A program made the position numbers and the translations under genes. Positions 36,215 through 44,805 of a DNA stretch of 64,000 nt are shown here, in pieces. Source of the stretch: Mariniblastus sp964414815. GTDB taxonomy: Bacteria; Planctomycetota; Planctomycetia; Pirellulales; Pirellulaceae. The number at the start of each line of letters is the position of its first letter. The first letter of the stretch is position 1. The stretch spans positions 1 through 64,000 of the forward strand of contig CAYPXY010000012.1 of NCBI GenBank assembly GCA_964414815.1, read 5' to 3'. The notes beneath the pieces are model-generated. The model worked only from the letters and a program-made list of their open reading frames with translations. It was not told where the DNA came from and made no database searches.

Positions 36215-36360
36215 GGAACTGTCCCGAATTTAGTTCCCGGTTTTCTCAAGGCCGATCATAACCCGAAGCGTAAGCGAGGGACCACTCCTGCTTGGTGATG
36301 CCGTCCCTCGCTTACGCTTCGGGTTATGATGAAATAAGGAAGTTATTTCGGGACAATTCC
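36215..36360. repeat. Nested palindrome: family B copy 3 within a second inverted repeat
   Basis: The inner element 36255-36330 has perfect 28-base arms (atcataacccgaagcgtaag, then cgagggac). An outer, imperfect pair (ggaactgtcccgaatttagt near 36216 and agttatttcgggacaattcc near 36341) flanks it, so the whole could fold into one long hairpin. The outer arm ends against the stop codon of the gene at 36361. It separates that gene from tRNA-Leu. Confidence 0.8.
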
Positions 36361-37482
36361 TTAGCCGCAAGAAATGACCAGCACTGGCTCATCTGTTCCA
36401 AAACACGCCTGAATCGCGGTGGCGACTTCATCCGCGTTGGTACTCTCTGACAATTCCATCAGCCGGTAATCGCGGTTCAGTCCCGCAGGGGGCCGGCAAG
36501 TCGTGACAACCAGGGAATGCCCAAGGTTCAGCGGGCTTACCCCCTCCAGCCTCGCAATCGGTCTCAGCTTTCCACTATGGCTGTCAAAAACCCAGAATTG
36601 CGGCCTGGGGTTGACCGAAAACCAGTATCGCATGGTCACTGGATTGATGAATAGCCGAGCCTCCCATTCCTGATCCGCCTGATCCGGTTGATGGTCGCCG
36701 GGGCTTTCCGGCGATTCAATCTGGCCCGCAATCAGCTCAATTCGGCCATCCTTTCTCAGCTTCCAGTCGATGTACCGATTGTCGTAGAATCCGCGACGAC
36801 CGCCGATCTGCCATTTTGCGGACGCTGCGACGTGCTGGGTGATCGTTGGCAGCTCCGCCGGTCGATTGGAATCGTTCTTGAGAGGCTCAACGTCGCCCGG
36901 AAGTGCCCCATCGACTGAGTCGGCCAGCTCAAAATCGCCGTCCAGTTCAGACTGTGTTTGATAGGGGTGTCGCGGAACGAAGCTATCGACAATCAAGTCA
37001 TCGTCCAGCTCAAATCCGTCGACAATCCGCGAAACAGCACTCAATGCGCGATGCAGTTCCGCCTCGGTCCGCTGCGATTGGGCGGCGAACTCACCGAGCA
37101 GCTTGATAAACCGGTCGCATTTCGCCCGATGCGCCGTCGGTCGTCCGGCTGGCCATCTTTCCGACATATCGACAATACAGAAATCCCCCACTGCTTGGGG
37201 GGCGAGCTGCGGATCAGCGCCTTCAGAAAATCCAGAATGGTTTGCTCCGGCAACTTGACACGACGACCAGAATTTTTCACGTTTTCGGCGGCTGGCACCA
37301 GATTCATGAAATTCGGCCACCCAGCCGGTCATGTCTTCAAACAGCGACAGAATTTCGACTGGCAGCGGACTGGACTCGGGCAAACCGCCTCCGCCGCCGG
37401 ATTGGGCGGGGTCGGTACCCGTAAACAGCACAAGCTGGGGGGGATCAAAAACTGCGTTGTCCGTATTCATCGCCGATGACAA
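36361..37482 (-). CDS. Hypothetical protein
   Basis: 373 residues. The N-terminal segment (LPVEILSLFEDMTGWVAEFHES, about residues 40-60) resembles the short head that planctomycete SpoIIE-like phosphatases carry, but no phosphatase domain follows. The centre holds a long helical region (KCDRFIKLLGEFAAQSQRTE), then a domain with SAKWQIGGRRGFYDNRYIDW and RMELIAGQIESPES-like strands, ending LVISCG. The start is ambiguous: the first ATG (37480-37482) or the second, four codons on. No family assigned; an evolutionary link to phosphatase regulators is only an inference. Confidence 0.6.
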   Translation of the reverse strand: MSSAMNTDNAVFDPPQLVLFTGTDPAQSGGGGGLPESSPLPVEILSLFEDMTGWVAEFHESGASRRKREKFWSSCQVAGANHSGFSEGADPQLAPQAVGDFCIVDMSERWPAGRPTAHRAKCDRFIKLLGEFAAQSQRTEAELHRALSAVSRIVDGFELDDDLIVDSFVPRHPYQTQSELDGDFELADSVDGALPGDVEPLKNDSNRPAELPTITQHVAASAKWQIGGRRGFYDNRYIDWKLRKDGRIELIAGQIESPESPGDHQPDQADQEWEARLFINPVTMRYWFSVNPRPQFWVFDSHSGKLRPIARLEGVSPLNLGHSLVVTTCRPPAGLNRDYRLMELSESTNADEVATAIQACFGTDEPVLVISCG

Positions 37483-37493
37483 TCAATCCATGG

Positions 37494-37619
37494 TCAATCC
37501 GTTGTTTCGTTCCATTGATGGTCGCTCCTCAAATCGACTTCCAAAACGGAACCTGTAGTTTCAACCGTAATTGTGAAACTTGCTGCGGCCCGAACGGCTA
37601 ATTTCTTCGGTTTTGCCAT
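37494..37619 (-). CDS. Possible small protein
   Basis: 41 codons from ATG 37617-37619 give MAKPKKLAVRAAASFTITVE plus an acidic tail, ending 11 bases before the start of the gene at 36361. The frame is open further upstream to 37967, but that part overlaps rplM antisense and is not convincing. It could be a real small gene or chance. Confidence 0.3.
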   Translation of the reverse strand: MAKPKKLAVRAAASFTITVETTGSVLEVDLRSDHQWNETTD

Positions 37620-37837
37620 GATTTCGCGACCTGATCGGTCCAAACTTTCCGGGAATGACGGATCTATCAGTGAAAAACTGAGGTCACGTTCAAAAAAAAC
37701 CGGAAATTGACCGCCTTTGAACCGGTAAGCCTTGCCGAACGTGCGAAAAGTCGATAAACTCTCCGATTCCAATTTCGCCGAACCGTCGGCGTTTTCGTTT
37801 GCGGTTCTGCCGCAGCGCAAGCCAGAAAGGTATTTCG

Positions 37838-37863
37838 GCTTGCGCAATTGTGTACGCTTTATG
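37838..37863 (+). promoter_or_regulatory. Candidate sigma-70-type promoter for rplM-rpsI
   Basis: ttgcgc at 37838 and tatgtt at about 37860 have a spacing close to 16-17, about 20 bases upstream of the GTG start of rplM. The matches are only partial. Confidence 0.3.
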
Positions 37864-37883
37864 TTATTTTCCGGAGAACGACT

Positions 37884-38336
37884 GTGCCTGGCACAAAATC
37901 CTACAACGCTCAAACCGATAATGCCCTTGAGAAAAACTGGTGGATCGTGGACGGTACCGACCAGCACATCGGTCGTATCGCTTCCGACATCGCGATGGTT
38001 CTAATGGGAAAGCACCGTCCTCAGTACACTCCCAATGTCGATACAGGTGACTATGTGGTCGTCACCAATGCCGATCGGCTGAAGTTTTCCGGCAACAAAG
38101 CGGACAAGAAAATTTACACCTGGTTTACCGGGCACCCCGGTCTTCGTTCGGAAACCGCAGGGCACCGATTGGAACGTAAACCAGAGAAAGTTCTTTCGGA
38201 TGCCGTCCGCCGGATGTTACCCAAGAACAAACTCAGTTATCAGATGCTGCAAAAGCTAAAAATCTATCGAGGCAATGAGCATCCTCACGTGGCTCAAAAT
38301 CCTCAACCACTGACTGGCGGACGAACATTGAAGTAG
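37884..38336 (+). CDS. rplM: 50S ribosomal protein L13
   Basis: 150 residues starting at GTG 37884 with Shine-Dalgarno ggag eight bases before it; the open frame to 37848 lacks such a site. Family landmarks are WWIVDGTDQHIGRIASDIAM, VDTGDYVVVTNADRL, YTWFTGHPG, RRMLPKNKLSYQMLQKL and the C-terminal HPHVAQNPQPL. It binds 23S rRNA early in large-subunit assembly. It is followed after 62 bases by rpsI, the usual operon pair. Confidence 0.97.
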   Translation: MPGTKSYNAQTDNALEKNWWIVDGTDQHIGRIASDIAMVLMGKHRPQYTPNVDTGDYVVVTNADRLKFSGNKADKKIYTWFTGHPGLRSETAGHRLERKPEKVLSDAVRRMLPKNKLSYQMLQKLKIYRGNEHPHVAQNPQPLTGGRTLK

Positions 38337-38398
38337 TCCACGCAGCCATTCGGTAGCTCAATCCATTCATTTCAACCCACTGACGACCAACCATTTTC

Positions 38399-38806
38399 AT
38401 GTCAAAAACTGATCAAAAAACAGGCGAAGCATTAGGCACCGGCCGCCGCAAATCTTCTGTGGCTCAAGTCAGAGTCAAAGCTGGCTCGGGATCCATCAAA
38501 ATCAACGGACGCGATCTGGAAGATTATTTTCCGATGATCAAGGATCAGCGAGCGGTCATCGATACGCTCACTTCAACCGAGACGCGGAACTCGCTGGACG
38601 TCCGGATCAAGGTGACTGGCGGTGGTCCCACCGGCCAATCGGGAGCCTGCCGCATGGGCGTTGCTCGGGCCTTGGTCAATTACGATTCCGCCCATTTCGC
38701 AGTTTTGCGGGACGCCGGATTCCTGACCCGCGATTCCAGAATGAAAGAACGTAAGAAATACGGTCTTCGCGGTGCTCGACGCGGCGTTCAGTTCTCGAAA
38801 CGTTAA
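38399..38806 (+). CDS. rpsI: 30S ribosomal protein S9
   Basis: 135 residues, the family's normal size. The N-terminal LGTGRRKSSVAQVRVKAGSG and the C-terminal basic tail KERKKYGLRGARRGVQFSKR (whose last Arg contacts the P-site tRNA in other bacteria) are clear. Downstream partner of rplM; a terminator follows at 38835. Confidence 0.98.
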   Translation: MSKTDQKTGEALGTGRRKSSVAQVRVKAGSGSIKINGRDLEDYFPMIKDQRAVIDTLTSTETRNSLDVRIKVTGGGPTGQSGACRMGVARALVNYDSAHFAVLRDAGFLTRDSRMKERKKYGLRGARRGVQFSKR

Positions 38807-38834
38807 TCGCGATTCAAAGCAGTTTTCAACTCAC

Positions 38835-38863
38835 AGCCTCTGGTTCCGCCGGAGGCTTTTTTT
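38835..38863 (+). terminator. Rho-independent terminator of rplM-rpsI
   Basis: agcctctgg / ccggaggct stem (one G-T pair) with loop ttccg, then seven T. It begins 28 bases after the rpsI stop. Confidence 0.88.
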
Positions 38864-38903
38864 GTTGGTTGGAGGTAGAGGTTAGCCGTCTATGGGACAG
38901 CCT

Positions 38904-39194
38904 GTTTAGCCGCAAGCCGTCGGGGGTTGCCGCCAAAACGTACAGCCAAACCGAAATCATTCAATCGGCAACCACCAAAGGCGCGCCGGCCATTGATTCA
39001 CAGGCATACGAATGGCAGGCCGATTGATTGCGGCAGCTGCACGCTACCGTCGCGCCTGCGCCGACCATTATTCGATCTTCCAGTGTCAATCTTCGGTTAA
39101 TCGTTCGCTTACGGTAGCTGCAAACCACGGGCGGTCGGCTTCGGCTTGCGGCTAAACGGCTTGGCCTGTCGTGAACGGTTAGGTCTGAGGTCTG
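38904..39194. repeat. Degenerate repeat of family E (ends gtttagccgcaagccg)
   Basis: Ends gtttagccgcaagccgtcgg (about 38907) and, in reverse, cggcttgcggctaaacggct (about 39145), followed by cgtgaacggttagg. The interior shares a stretch (ggcgcgacgg...cgcgcctttgg) with the element at 53775-53998 in opposite orientation. It fills most of the gene-free interval 38807-39468, which also contains a heptamer array. Confidence 0.55.
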
Positions 39195-39342
39195 AAAAAA
39201 AAACTCTTTCCCGAGTCTCGCACTCTCTGGTTGTCAAAAACACTTTGACGGGTGAAGGGATTCGGGGCAAGGCAATCACTTCAGGTCCAATGACCAAGGA
39301 GCGCGAGATTCGGAAAAGAGCAGGAAGTGGCAACAACTGACC

Positions 39343-39367
39343 TCTGACTTCTGACTTCTGACTTCTG
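39343..39367. repeat. Heptamer tandem repeat (tctgact x about 3.5)
   Basis: Uninterrupted unit of seven, about 100 bases upstream of the lipid kinase start. A shorter run of aggtctg (two copies) lies at 39181. Confidence 0.8.
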
Positions 39368-39468
39368 AAGCCTGACCAAAAGCATCTCATGTGCCAATTT
39401 GCTACACTGGAAATCACACGGAATTTGATTGGCGAATTGAAAATTGAAAAGCAGAATTGGACAGCTCC

Positions 39469-40389
39469 ATGGCCCCGGGTGTTGCAGGTTTGAACAGCGT
39501 TGTGATTGCGATGAACCCCAAGTCGGGAGCATCGGATCGTTCCGCCCTCGTTCGCAGACTGGAACAAGAACTCGCAGCCAATGGACTCAAGACCTGGACC
39601 TTCACCGATGTCGAACAAATCCAACAACATGTGGCAAAGCTGACGGAGGCTCAGCAACTTCGCGCGGTCGTCGCGGCCGGTGGAGACGGAACCGTTTCGA
39701 TGCTGGTCAACCGGCTTCCGCCTCAAACGCCCATCGCCATTTTTCCGCTGGGCACCGAAAATCTTCTGGCCAAGTATCTTTCACACACGGCCGACCCAGC
39801 ACGCATGGCTCAGGTCATCGCGAGCGGAAATACAGTCACGATGGACGCGGCCAAAGCCAATGGGAGAATCTTTCTGATTATGGCCGGATGCGGATTTGAT
39901 GCCGACGTGGTGACGCGACTTCATGCGGACAGAAGCTCTCACATCCGCCATTGGTCCTACGCCAAACCGATCTTCGAATCCATCGCCCAATATTCGTATC
40001 CGAAAATTGACATCTGGGTCGACGATATGCCCGCTCCCGTCGAAGGCCGCTGGGCCTTTGTGTTTAACGTTCCGCGTTACGCGATGAACCTACCCATCGT
40101 TCCCGATGCGGACCCGATGGACGGAGTTCTTGATCTGTGTAAGTTCAAAAAAGGTAATTTGTTTTTTGGACTCTATTATTTTGCTTCGATCCTGACCGGG
40201 CTCCATCGGCGTTCAAAGGAAGCCCGAGTGGTTCGCTTTCGAAAACTGAGAATGGAATCGGTCGAAGGCGAGGTGCCGTATCAGCTTGACGGCGATCCGG
40301 GCGGTGTGTTGCCGCTTGAAATCGAAGTCCAACCACATTTTTTTAGGGCAGTGGTATCGAAGGAATGGGCTCAAAAGTTTAAAGTTTAG
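39469..40389 (+). CDS. Diacylglycerol kinase-type lipid kinase
   Basis: 306 residues from ATG 39469 (a TTG four codons earlier is the other option). The DAGK catalytic domain shows VVIAMNPKSGASDRS (phosphate loop), AAGGDGTVSMLVNRL (the GGDGT nucleotide motif), FPLGTENLLAKYL and a metal-binding-type block SIDAD/DADPMDGVLDLCKF. The C-terminal domain contains PYQLDGDPGGVLP. It probably phosphorylates diacylglycerol or a sphingoid or undecaprenol lipid; the substrate is unknown. The last residues KFKV and the following bases form a repeated tttaaagttta word also found near 29702. It lies 63 bases upstream of kdsA on the same strand. Confidence 0.9.
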   Translation: MAPGVAGLNSVVIAMNPKSGASDRSALVRRLEQELAANGLKTWTFTDVEQIQQHVAKLTEAQQLRAVVAAGGDGTVSMLVNRLPPQTPIAIFPLGTENLLAKYLSHTADPARMAQVIASGNTVTMDAAKANGRIFLIMAGCGFDADVVTRLHADRSSHIRHWSYAKPIFESIAQYSYPKIDIWVDDMPAPVEGRWAFVFNVPRYAMNLPIVPDADPMDGVLDLCKFKKGNLFFGLYYFASILTGLHRRSKEARVVRFRKLRMESVEGEVPYQLDGDPGGVLPLEIEVQPHFFRAVVSKEWAQKFKV

Positions 40390-40451
40390 AGTTGTTGTAC
40401 CGTGCTTTATAATAACGATTACCACTGGCCTCCTATATTCGCCCCGAAACC

Positions 40452-41273
40452 ATGCCAAACAGTCCAGTAACCATCGGCGACCTGCAAGTCGGCCAGGGAA
40501 CTTCCTTGGCGGTCATCGCTGGCCCATGCGTTCTGGAGTCGTACGACCTCACCGCGCGGATTGCGGAACATCTCGCTACGGTTTGCCAAGACCTGAATCT
40601 GGGTTTTATTTTCAAAGCGTCCTTCGACAAGGCGAACCGAACCAGTTTAAATTCGTATCGAGGAATAGGGATCGACGAGGGCTTGGAAATCCTTCATCGT
40701 ATTGGCCAGAAGGTTGGAGTCCCGGTGACAACTGATGTTCACTTGCCTGAGCAAGCTGCCCCGGCTGCCGAAGTCTGTCAGTTACTCCAGATTCCCGCGT
40801 TTCTTGCGCGGCAGACGGACATTCTGGTGGCGGCGGCCCAAACGGGGAAGCCGGTCAATGTGAAGAAAGGCCAGTTCATGGCTCCCTGGGACATGAAGCA
40901 CGTCGTTGACAAGCTGTCGGAATCGGGCTGCCAGGACATTTTGCTGACCGAACGCGGTACTTTTTTTGGCTATGGTCGCCTGGTGAACGACATGCGGGCA
41001 CTTCCCGAAATGCGGTCGCTGGGTGTACCTGTCGTTTTTGACGCCACTCACAGCGTCCAGGAGCCAAGTGCCGCTGGGGGCCGAACGGGAGGCAATCGCG
41101 AGATGGTCGAGCCGCTGGCACGGGCTGCGGTGGCTATGGGATGCGATGCGATTTTTCTGGAAACTCACCCCGATCCGGATCGCTCGCCCAGCGATGGCCC
41201 GAACATGCTCCCCCTTGATCGAATTGCCCGTCTTCTATCACAATTGAAACAGCTTCACGAATGGGTCCATTAA
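40452..41273 (+). CDS. kdsA: 3-deoxy-8-phosphooctulonate synthase (KdsA)
   Basis: 273 residues. Condenses phosphoenolpyruvate with arabinose 5-phosphate to give Kdo-8-phosphate for lipopolysaccharide. Landmarks are LAVIAGPCVLESYDL, FKASFDKANRTS, SYRGIGIDEGLEIL, PAFLARQTDILVAAAQTGKP, VKKGQFMAPWDMKHVVDKL, TERGTFFGYGRLVNDMRAL and VVFDATHSVQEP. The last block with conserved Asn/Asp-His motifs distinguishes it from the aromatic DAHP synthases. It is evidence that this planctomycete makes LPS. It is followed 15 bases later by a lipoprotein gene. Confidence 0.95.
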   Translation: MPNSPVTIGDLQVGQGTSLAVIAGPCVLESYDLTARIAEHLATVCQDLNLGFIFKASFDKANRTSLNSYRGIGIDEGLEILHRIGQKVGVPVTTDVHLPEQAAPAAEVCQLLQIPAFLARQTDILVAAAQTGKPVNVKKGQFMAPWDMKHVVDKLSESGCQDILLTERGTFFGYGRLVNDMRALPEMRSLGVPVVFDATHSVQEPSAAGGRTGGNREMVEPLARAAVAMGCDAIFLETHPDPDRSPSDGPNMLPLDRIARLLSQLKQLHEWVH

Positions 41274-41288
41274 CCTGGTTTTAACAAT

Positions 41289-43130
41289 ATGCAGTCTCTT
41301 CAGCGAATTGGTTTGTTGGTATTCGTCCTGTTTTCGGTGGGTTGTAACATCAACGAAGACACCGACTACGATTTTGTCGGCACGGAACTGAGTCGCACCA
41401 AAATTGATGACCTTGCGCGAACCCTCAAAATGGCTTCGAACGAGCGGCAGTTCAATCTCCGAGAGCTTCAGGCCAACATCCGCAGCGGGCTCAACCGATG
41501 GCAGTCGTTTTACGAAGACCTGGTCCAGCAAGTCCCTTGGCAAATGGATCCGCTGTTTGAACCATTGCTCAAGGAGGACGAAGATACGGCAGTACTCAAG
41601 GAAATTGATACATTCAATTTCATCGACACGGATGCACTTTATTTGCAGGAGCTTTTCTGGCTGTCGGAAATTACGAAGCGGGTAACAGACGCCAGCATCA
41701 ACTCGCTGGAAGTCTATCGCCTGGCGGCAGGAGATTTCAAACCGGAAACTGACGATTTGTTGCCCACCCAACAGCTTATTGCGAAACTAAATCCATCGCT
41801 CGACCAAGAGGGAGCGAAAAAGCTGACCCACGCGACACTGTGGTTCGATTGGATTGTCCGAAATGTCAATCTGCTGCCTGAAGTTGATCACGGAGGTGAT
41901 AATGTCGATGAGTTGCGATTGAATGATCGAAAAACTCTGGAGGCTGCAGGCGTTGCCGGCACAGGCTATCAGCATCTGCCCTACCAGAATCTGATTTTCG
42001 GTCGCGGAGACTATCAAGAGCGGGCAAAGCTATTTATGGAAGGCCTGCACCTCCTGGGCATCGACGCCGTGGTCTTTGCAGCTGCCCCGGAAAACCCGGA
42101 TACGCCCCTGAATCCTTGGGCCGTCGGTGTGGCCATCGGAAATGAATTCTACTTGTTCGATACGCGACTGGGGCTTGCGATTCCAGGAAAGGAAATCGGC
42201 TCCTTTGCAACCTTGAACGAACTGCGAGCCAATCCAGAACTGCTCTCGTCGCTGGATTTGTCGATTGAAGAGTCGCTGGAAGAAAACACAAAATACTGGA
42301 TTACGCCCGAACAAGTAAAATCGCTCAAGGGATTGCTTTACGTTACCCCAGAAGCGGCTTCAAGGCGTTTCTATGTACTGGAAAGACAACTTCCCGATGA
42401 CCAGCGTTTGCCGTATTCAATGGTCGCATCGGACTTGGTGAAGCGACTTCCTGAACACGACGGGATCGAATACCAGGTCTGGGACATCGGAGTAAAAACC
42501 CATCAGTTCCGCCAGGCTGTTCGCGAAGCGCTGGAGGATACCACCAACGCCGATTTGCAACGCCGTTTGAGTTGGTACTTCCAGGAAGAAGCCTATGTGG
42601 TTGACTTTCCACGGCTTCGAACCGCCCGTGTCCGGTTCTTCCTTGGACAGTTCCAGAATCAGCGTGAATTGCTGAAGTATAATGCCATCGAATCGCTTCA
42701 GCTGATGCTTTATTCGGACGAAGATATCGAGGGTTTGGCGGCCAATCAATACATGCAACAGCAAGTCGGTATTTTGAGAGCAGACACGGACTCCGCTGAT
42801 TTCAAACAAAGACTTGCAAGCGTTCAAGCTCAGATGCGTTTGGTTCGTGACGACACGGGGCCGTTCATCGTGCAATGCCATTTCGACAACAACAGTTTTG
42901 GCGCCGTTGAAAACTGGATCAAGATCATACGTTCACAGGCCCCCGGTGATCGGTGGAAAGAAACGCTCGATTATCTTTCTGGCCGCAGCAAGGAATCCTT
43001 GAAGGATTACGATGCCGCGATGGCTGAGTATCGCAAATATCCCAAGTTACTCCAGGCGCACGGGAACATCCTCCGAGCAAGGTTGCTCGAACAAGCCATC
43101 GAGAAGGTTTATGGAGAGGTTAGCAAGTAG
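41289..43130 (+). CDS. Lipoprotein with transglutaminase-like region
   Basis: 613 residues. The leader MQSLQRIGLLVFVLFSVGCN has a lipobox (SVGC; Cys19), so it is lipid-anchored, probably in the outer or inner membrane facing the periplasm. The central region (about 200-300; RGDYQERAKLFMEGLHLLGI, PWAVGVAIGNEFYLFDTRL) resembles the helix and two strands of transglutaminase-like proteins, but the catalytic Cys is not visible. The C-terminal 200 residues are helical, TPR-like (LKDYDAAMAEYRKYPKLLQA). Co-directional with kdsA (15 bases away), suggesting an envelope role. Not further identified. Confidence 0.62.
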   Translation: MQSLQRIGLLVFVLFSVGCNINEDTDYDFVGTELSRTKIDDLARTLKMASNERQFNLRELQANIRSGLNRWQSFYEDLVQQVPWQMDPLFEPLLKEDEDTAVLKEIDTFNFIDTDALYLQELFWLSEITKRVTDASINSLEVYRLAAGDFKPETDDLLPTQQLIAKLNPSLDQEGAKKLTHATLWFDWIVRNVNLLPEVDHGGDNVDELRLNDRKTLEAAGVAGTGYQHLPYQNLIFGRGDYQERAKLFMEGLHLLGIDAVVFAAAPENPDTPLNPWAVGVAIGNEFYLFDTRLGLAIPGKEIGSFATLNELRANPELLSSLDLSIEESLEENTKYWITPEQVKSLKGLLYVTPEAASRRFYVLERQLPDDQRLPYSMVASDLVKRLPEHDGIEYQVWDIGVKTHQFRQAVREALEDTTNADLQRRLSWYFQEEAYVVDFPRLRTARVRFFLGQFQNQRELLKYNAIESLQLMLYSDEDIEGLAANQYMQQQVGILRADTDSADFKQRLASVQAQMRLVRDDTGPFIVQCHFDNNSFGAVENWIKIIRSQAPGDRWKETLDYLSGRSKESLKDYDAAMAEYRKYPKLLQAHGNILRARLLEQAIEKVYGEVSK

Positions 43131-43263
43131 AGTGGGCGGCTGTTCATTGTAGAACCATTGTCCTCAAATGGTTCAGCACGCCGGAAAACTTGGCGATTGG
43201 AGCGGAGTCGAACAACGGCAGAACTGCGTCCGGCCTGAACGATTGAGGACCATCGCTCTACAT

Positions 43264-43755
43264 TCATACATTCAGCTCTACGATTCCCCACTGGCCCTGA
43301 TTCTCGTCCACGGAGATCGTAATTGTGTTCAGTTGTCCTTGCCATTTTTCCTTACAAGCAGCGATCAGCTCACGACCGATGTAATCTGCCAGTAATTCGG
43401 CAGTCGTATTTGCCAGCGGCAACAGCACGCAATCTTCCAGCGGAAAGATCCAGCGTTTGTTCTCGAAGGTGGCCGTGACTTCGGTTGCATCGGATGTGAC
43501 CTTGATCAGCGGGTGTCCGGTTGGCAATAGCGTCCGATGATCGAGCCGCTCAATAATCTTGCTCAAGTCGTCCCGCAGCGCCACAAAATCGACGACATAG
43601 CCGTTTTCATCCAGCGCCCCACAGACCTCACACTTCACCCGATAGTTGTGCCCATGCAACGACTCACAGATGTTGCCGTTGAATGTGATAAAGTGAGCGG
43701 CACTGAAAACATGCCCTTCTTTTTCAAGTAAAACCCGATATTGCGATGGTGTCAT
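43264..43755 (-). CDS. 6-pyruvoyl-tetrahydropterin synthase/QueD family protein
   Basis: 163 residues. Zinc ligands H21 (SAAHF), H34 and H36 (HGHNY) are preceded by the catalytic-type C30 (CxxxHGH). The remaining landmarks are YVVDFVALRDDLSKIIERLD and, towards the C-terminus, NTTAELLADYIGREL plus TITISVDENQGQWG. The length is above QueD's usual 120-140 residues because of an inserted VTSDATEVTATFENKRW-type segment. QueD makes the deazapurine precursor of queuosine; relatives act in folate and methanopterin pathways. The upstream neighbour on the same strand, beyond a family A repeat, is a CitG-like gene, so a cofactor role is possible. Confidence 0.88.
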   Translation of the reverse strand: MTPSQYRVLLEKEGHVFSAAHFITFNGNICESLHGHNYRVKCEVCGALDENGYVVDFVALRDDLSKIIERLDHRTLLPTGHPLIKVTSDATEVTATFENKRWIFPLEDCVLLPLANTTAELLADYIGRELIAACKEKWQGQLNTITISVDENQGQWGIVELNV

Positions 43756-43774
43756 GGATGGATGGGTGTCTGTT

Positions 43775-43891
43775 CAGGCGACGGACAGATAAAAACGTAC
43801 CCTAGTGTAGGCGAGTCGCTCCGCGACTCGCAACCGAGCGTCTGGGAAACACAATATTGCTTGGGTAAATTTTTACCTGCCGGTCGCCTTA
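43775..43891. repeat. Family A repeat, copy 4
   Basis: 117 bases ending cctgccggtcgccttaa. Its interior has the hairpin gcgagtcgctccgcgactcgc. It sits between the QueD-like and CitG-like genes, 30 bases past the stop of the latter. Confidence 0.88.
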
Positions 43892-43920
43892 AGGAGCGAG
43901 CCTGGAAATTCGTTTGCCGC

Positions 43921-44805
43921 TCAGCGATAGGGTGGCATAATGATACCGTTTTGAATCGCGACGAACAGGCTGGCCGCGATCAGGTCTGCCGTGGTGCCGG
44001 GATTTCGCCGATGTCCTTGCGATCGCAACCAGAAATCGAGACTGGCCAGATCGTCCCAATACTCGGCCAATCCCTGCTCACCGCCCTCGCTCTGAGTCAG
44101 GCCAGAAATTGCCTCCGATGCCATCCGTTGGCTGTATCGGGCGTCCTCGATTCCACATTTTCTCGCGATCAGGCTGTCCGGGAACTGAGCCATCATCCGG
44201 ACATGCGCAAAAATGATCGCCTCTGACAAGCTTGAAAACCGCTGCATTCCCTCGGTCAATCCATCCACGCCATTGCCCAACACCTGCTGGAACTGATTTG
44301 TGTACTGCCGAGCCACCAAGTCGCGGTCGGCCGCCAAAGCCATCGCCTCGACGAAACCGAGTGTCGGCGGCAATGCCTGATTCACATCGCCCACCGGAGC
44401 ACTGCCCAAACCGCCCGGCTGCACCCTGCGAATGGCTTCGTAGAGCAACTCAGTATCTCGAACCGTCAACTGATCGAGAACGGATTGAACGCTCTCGGCG
44501 GTCAACGGGCGCGATCGCTGACCCGCCTTGGCCAGCGGGACGATCAACAGGGCAATTCCTAGATTCGAATTGGTCCGCACGACGGTTTGGGTGGCCTCGA
44601 TAACCGACAGCAGCGTTTCCCCTACGGTCGCGCCGGACGTTTGATCGATGATTTGGCCCAGCACGACCGCGCTGGTCAGAAAATCTTCCAGCCGCAAATC
44701 CTCGAAATCGGCGGACCGATGCACATTCCCCGGTTTGGGGGCCGCCACCTCGAGACAACACGCCAGTGCCGCCACCGAACCGGGAGTCAAATCAAAATCA
44801 CTCAC
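43921..44805 (-). CDS. Triphosphoribosyl-dephospho-CoA synthase (CitG)-like protein
   Basis: 294 residues, all-helical. Family blocks are EVAAPKPGNVHRSADFEDL, TNSNLGIALLIVPLAKAGQ and FAHVRMMAQFPDSLIARKCG, then NPGTTADLIAASLFVA. CitG makes the prosthetic-group precursor of citrate lyase. No citrate lyase genes are nearby. In methylotrophs and planctomycetes, CitG-like proteins occur with tetrahydromethanopterin genes, and a PTPS homologue lies next to this one, so a role in that cofactor's synthesis is an inference. Its start overlaps the stop of the alpha/beta hydrolase by four bases. Confidence 0.88.
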   Translation of the reverse strand: MSDFDLTPGSVAALACCLEVAAPKPGNVHRSADFEDLRLEDFLTSAVVLGQIIDQTSGATVGETLLSVIEATQTVVRTNSNLGIALLIVPLAKAGQRSRPLTAESVQSVLDQLTVRDTELLYEAIRRVQPGGLGSAPVGDVNQALPPTLGFVEAMALAADRDLVARQYTNQFQQVLGNGVDGLTEGMQRFSSLSEAIIFAHVRMMAQFPDSLIARKCGIEDARYSQRMASEAISGLTQSEGGEQGLAEYWDDLASLDFWLRSQGHRRNPGTTADLIAASLFVAIQNGIIMPPYR

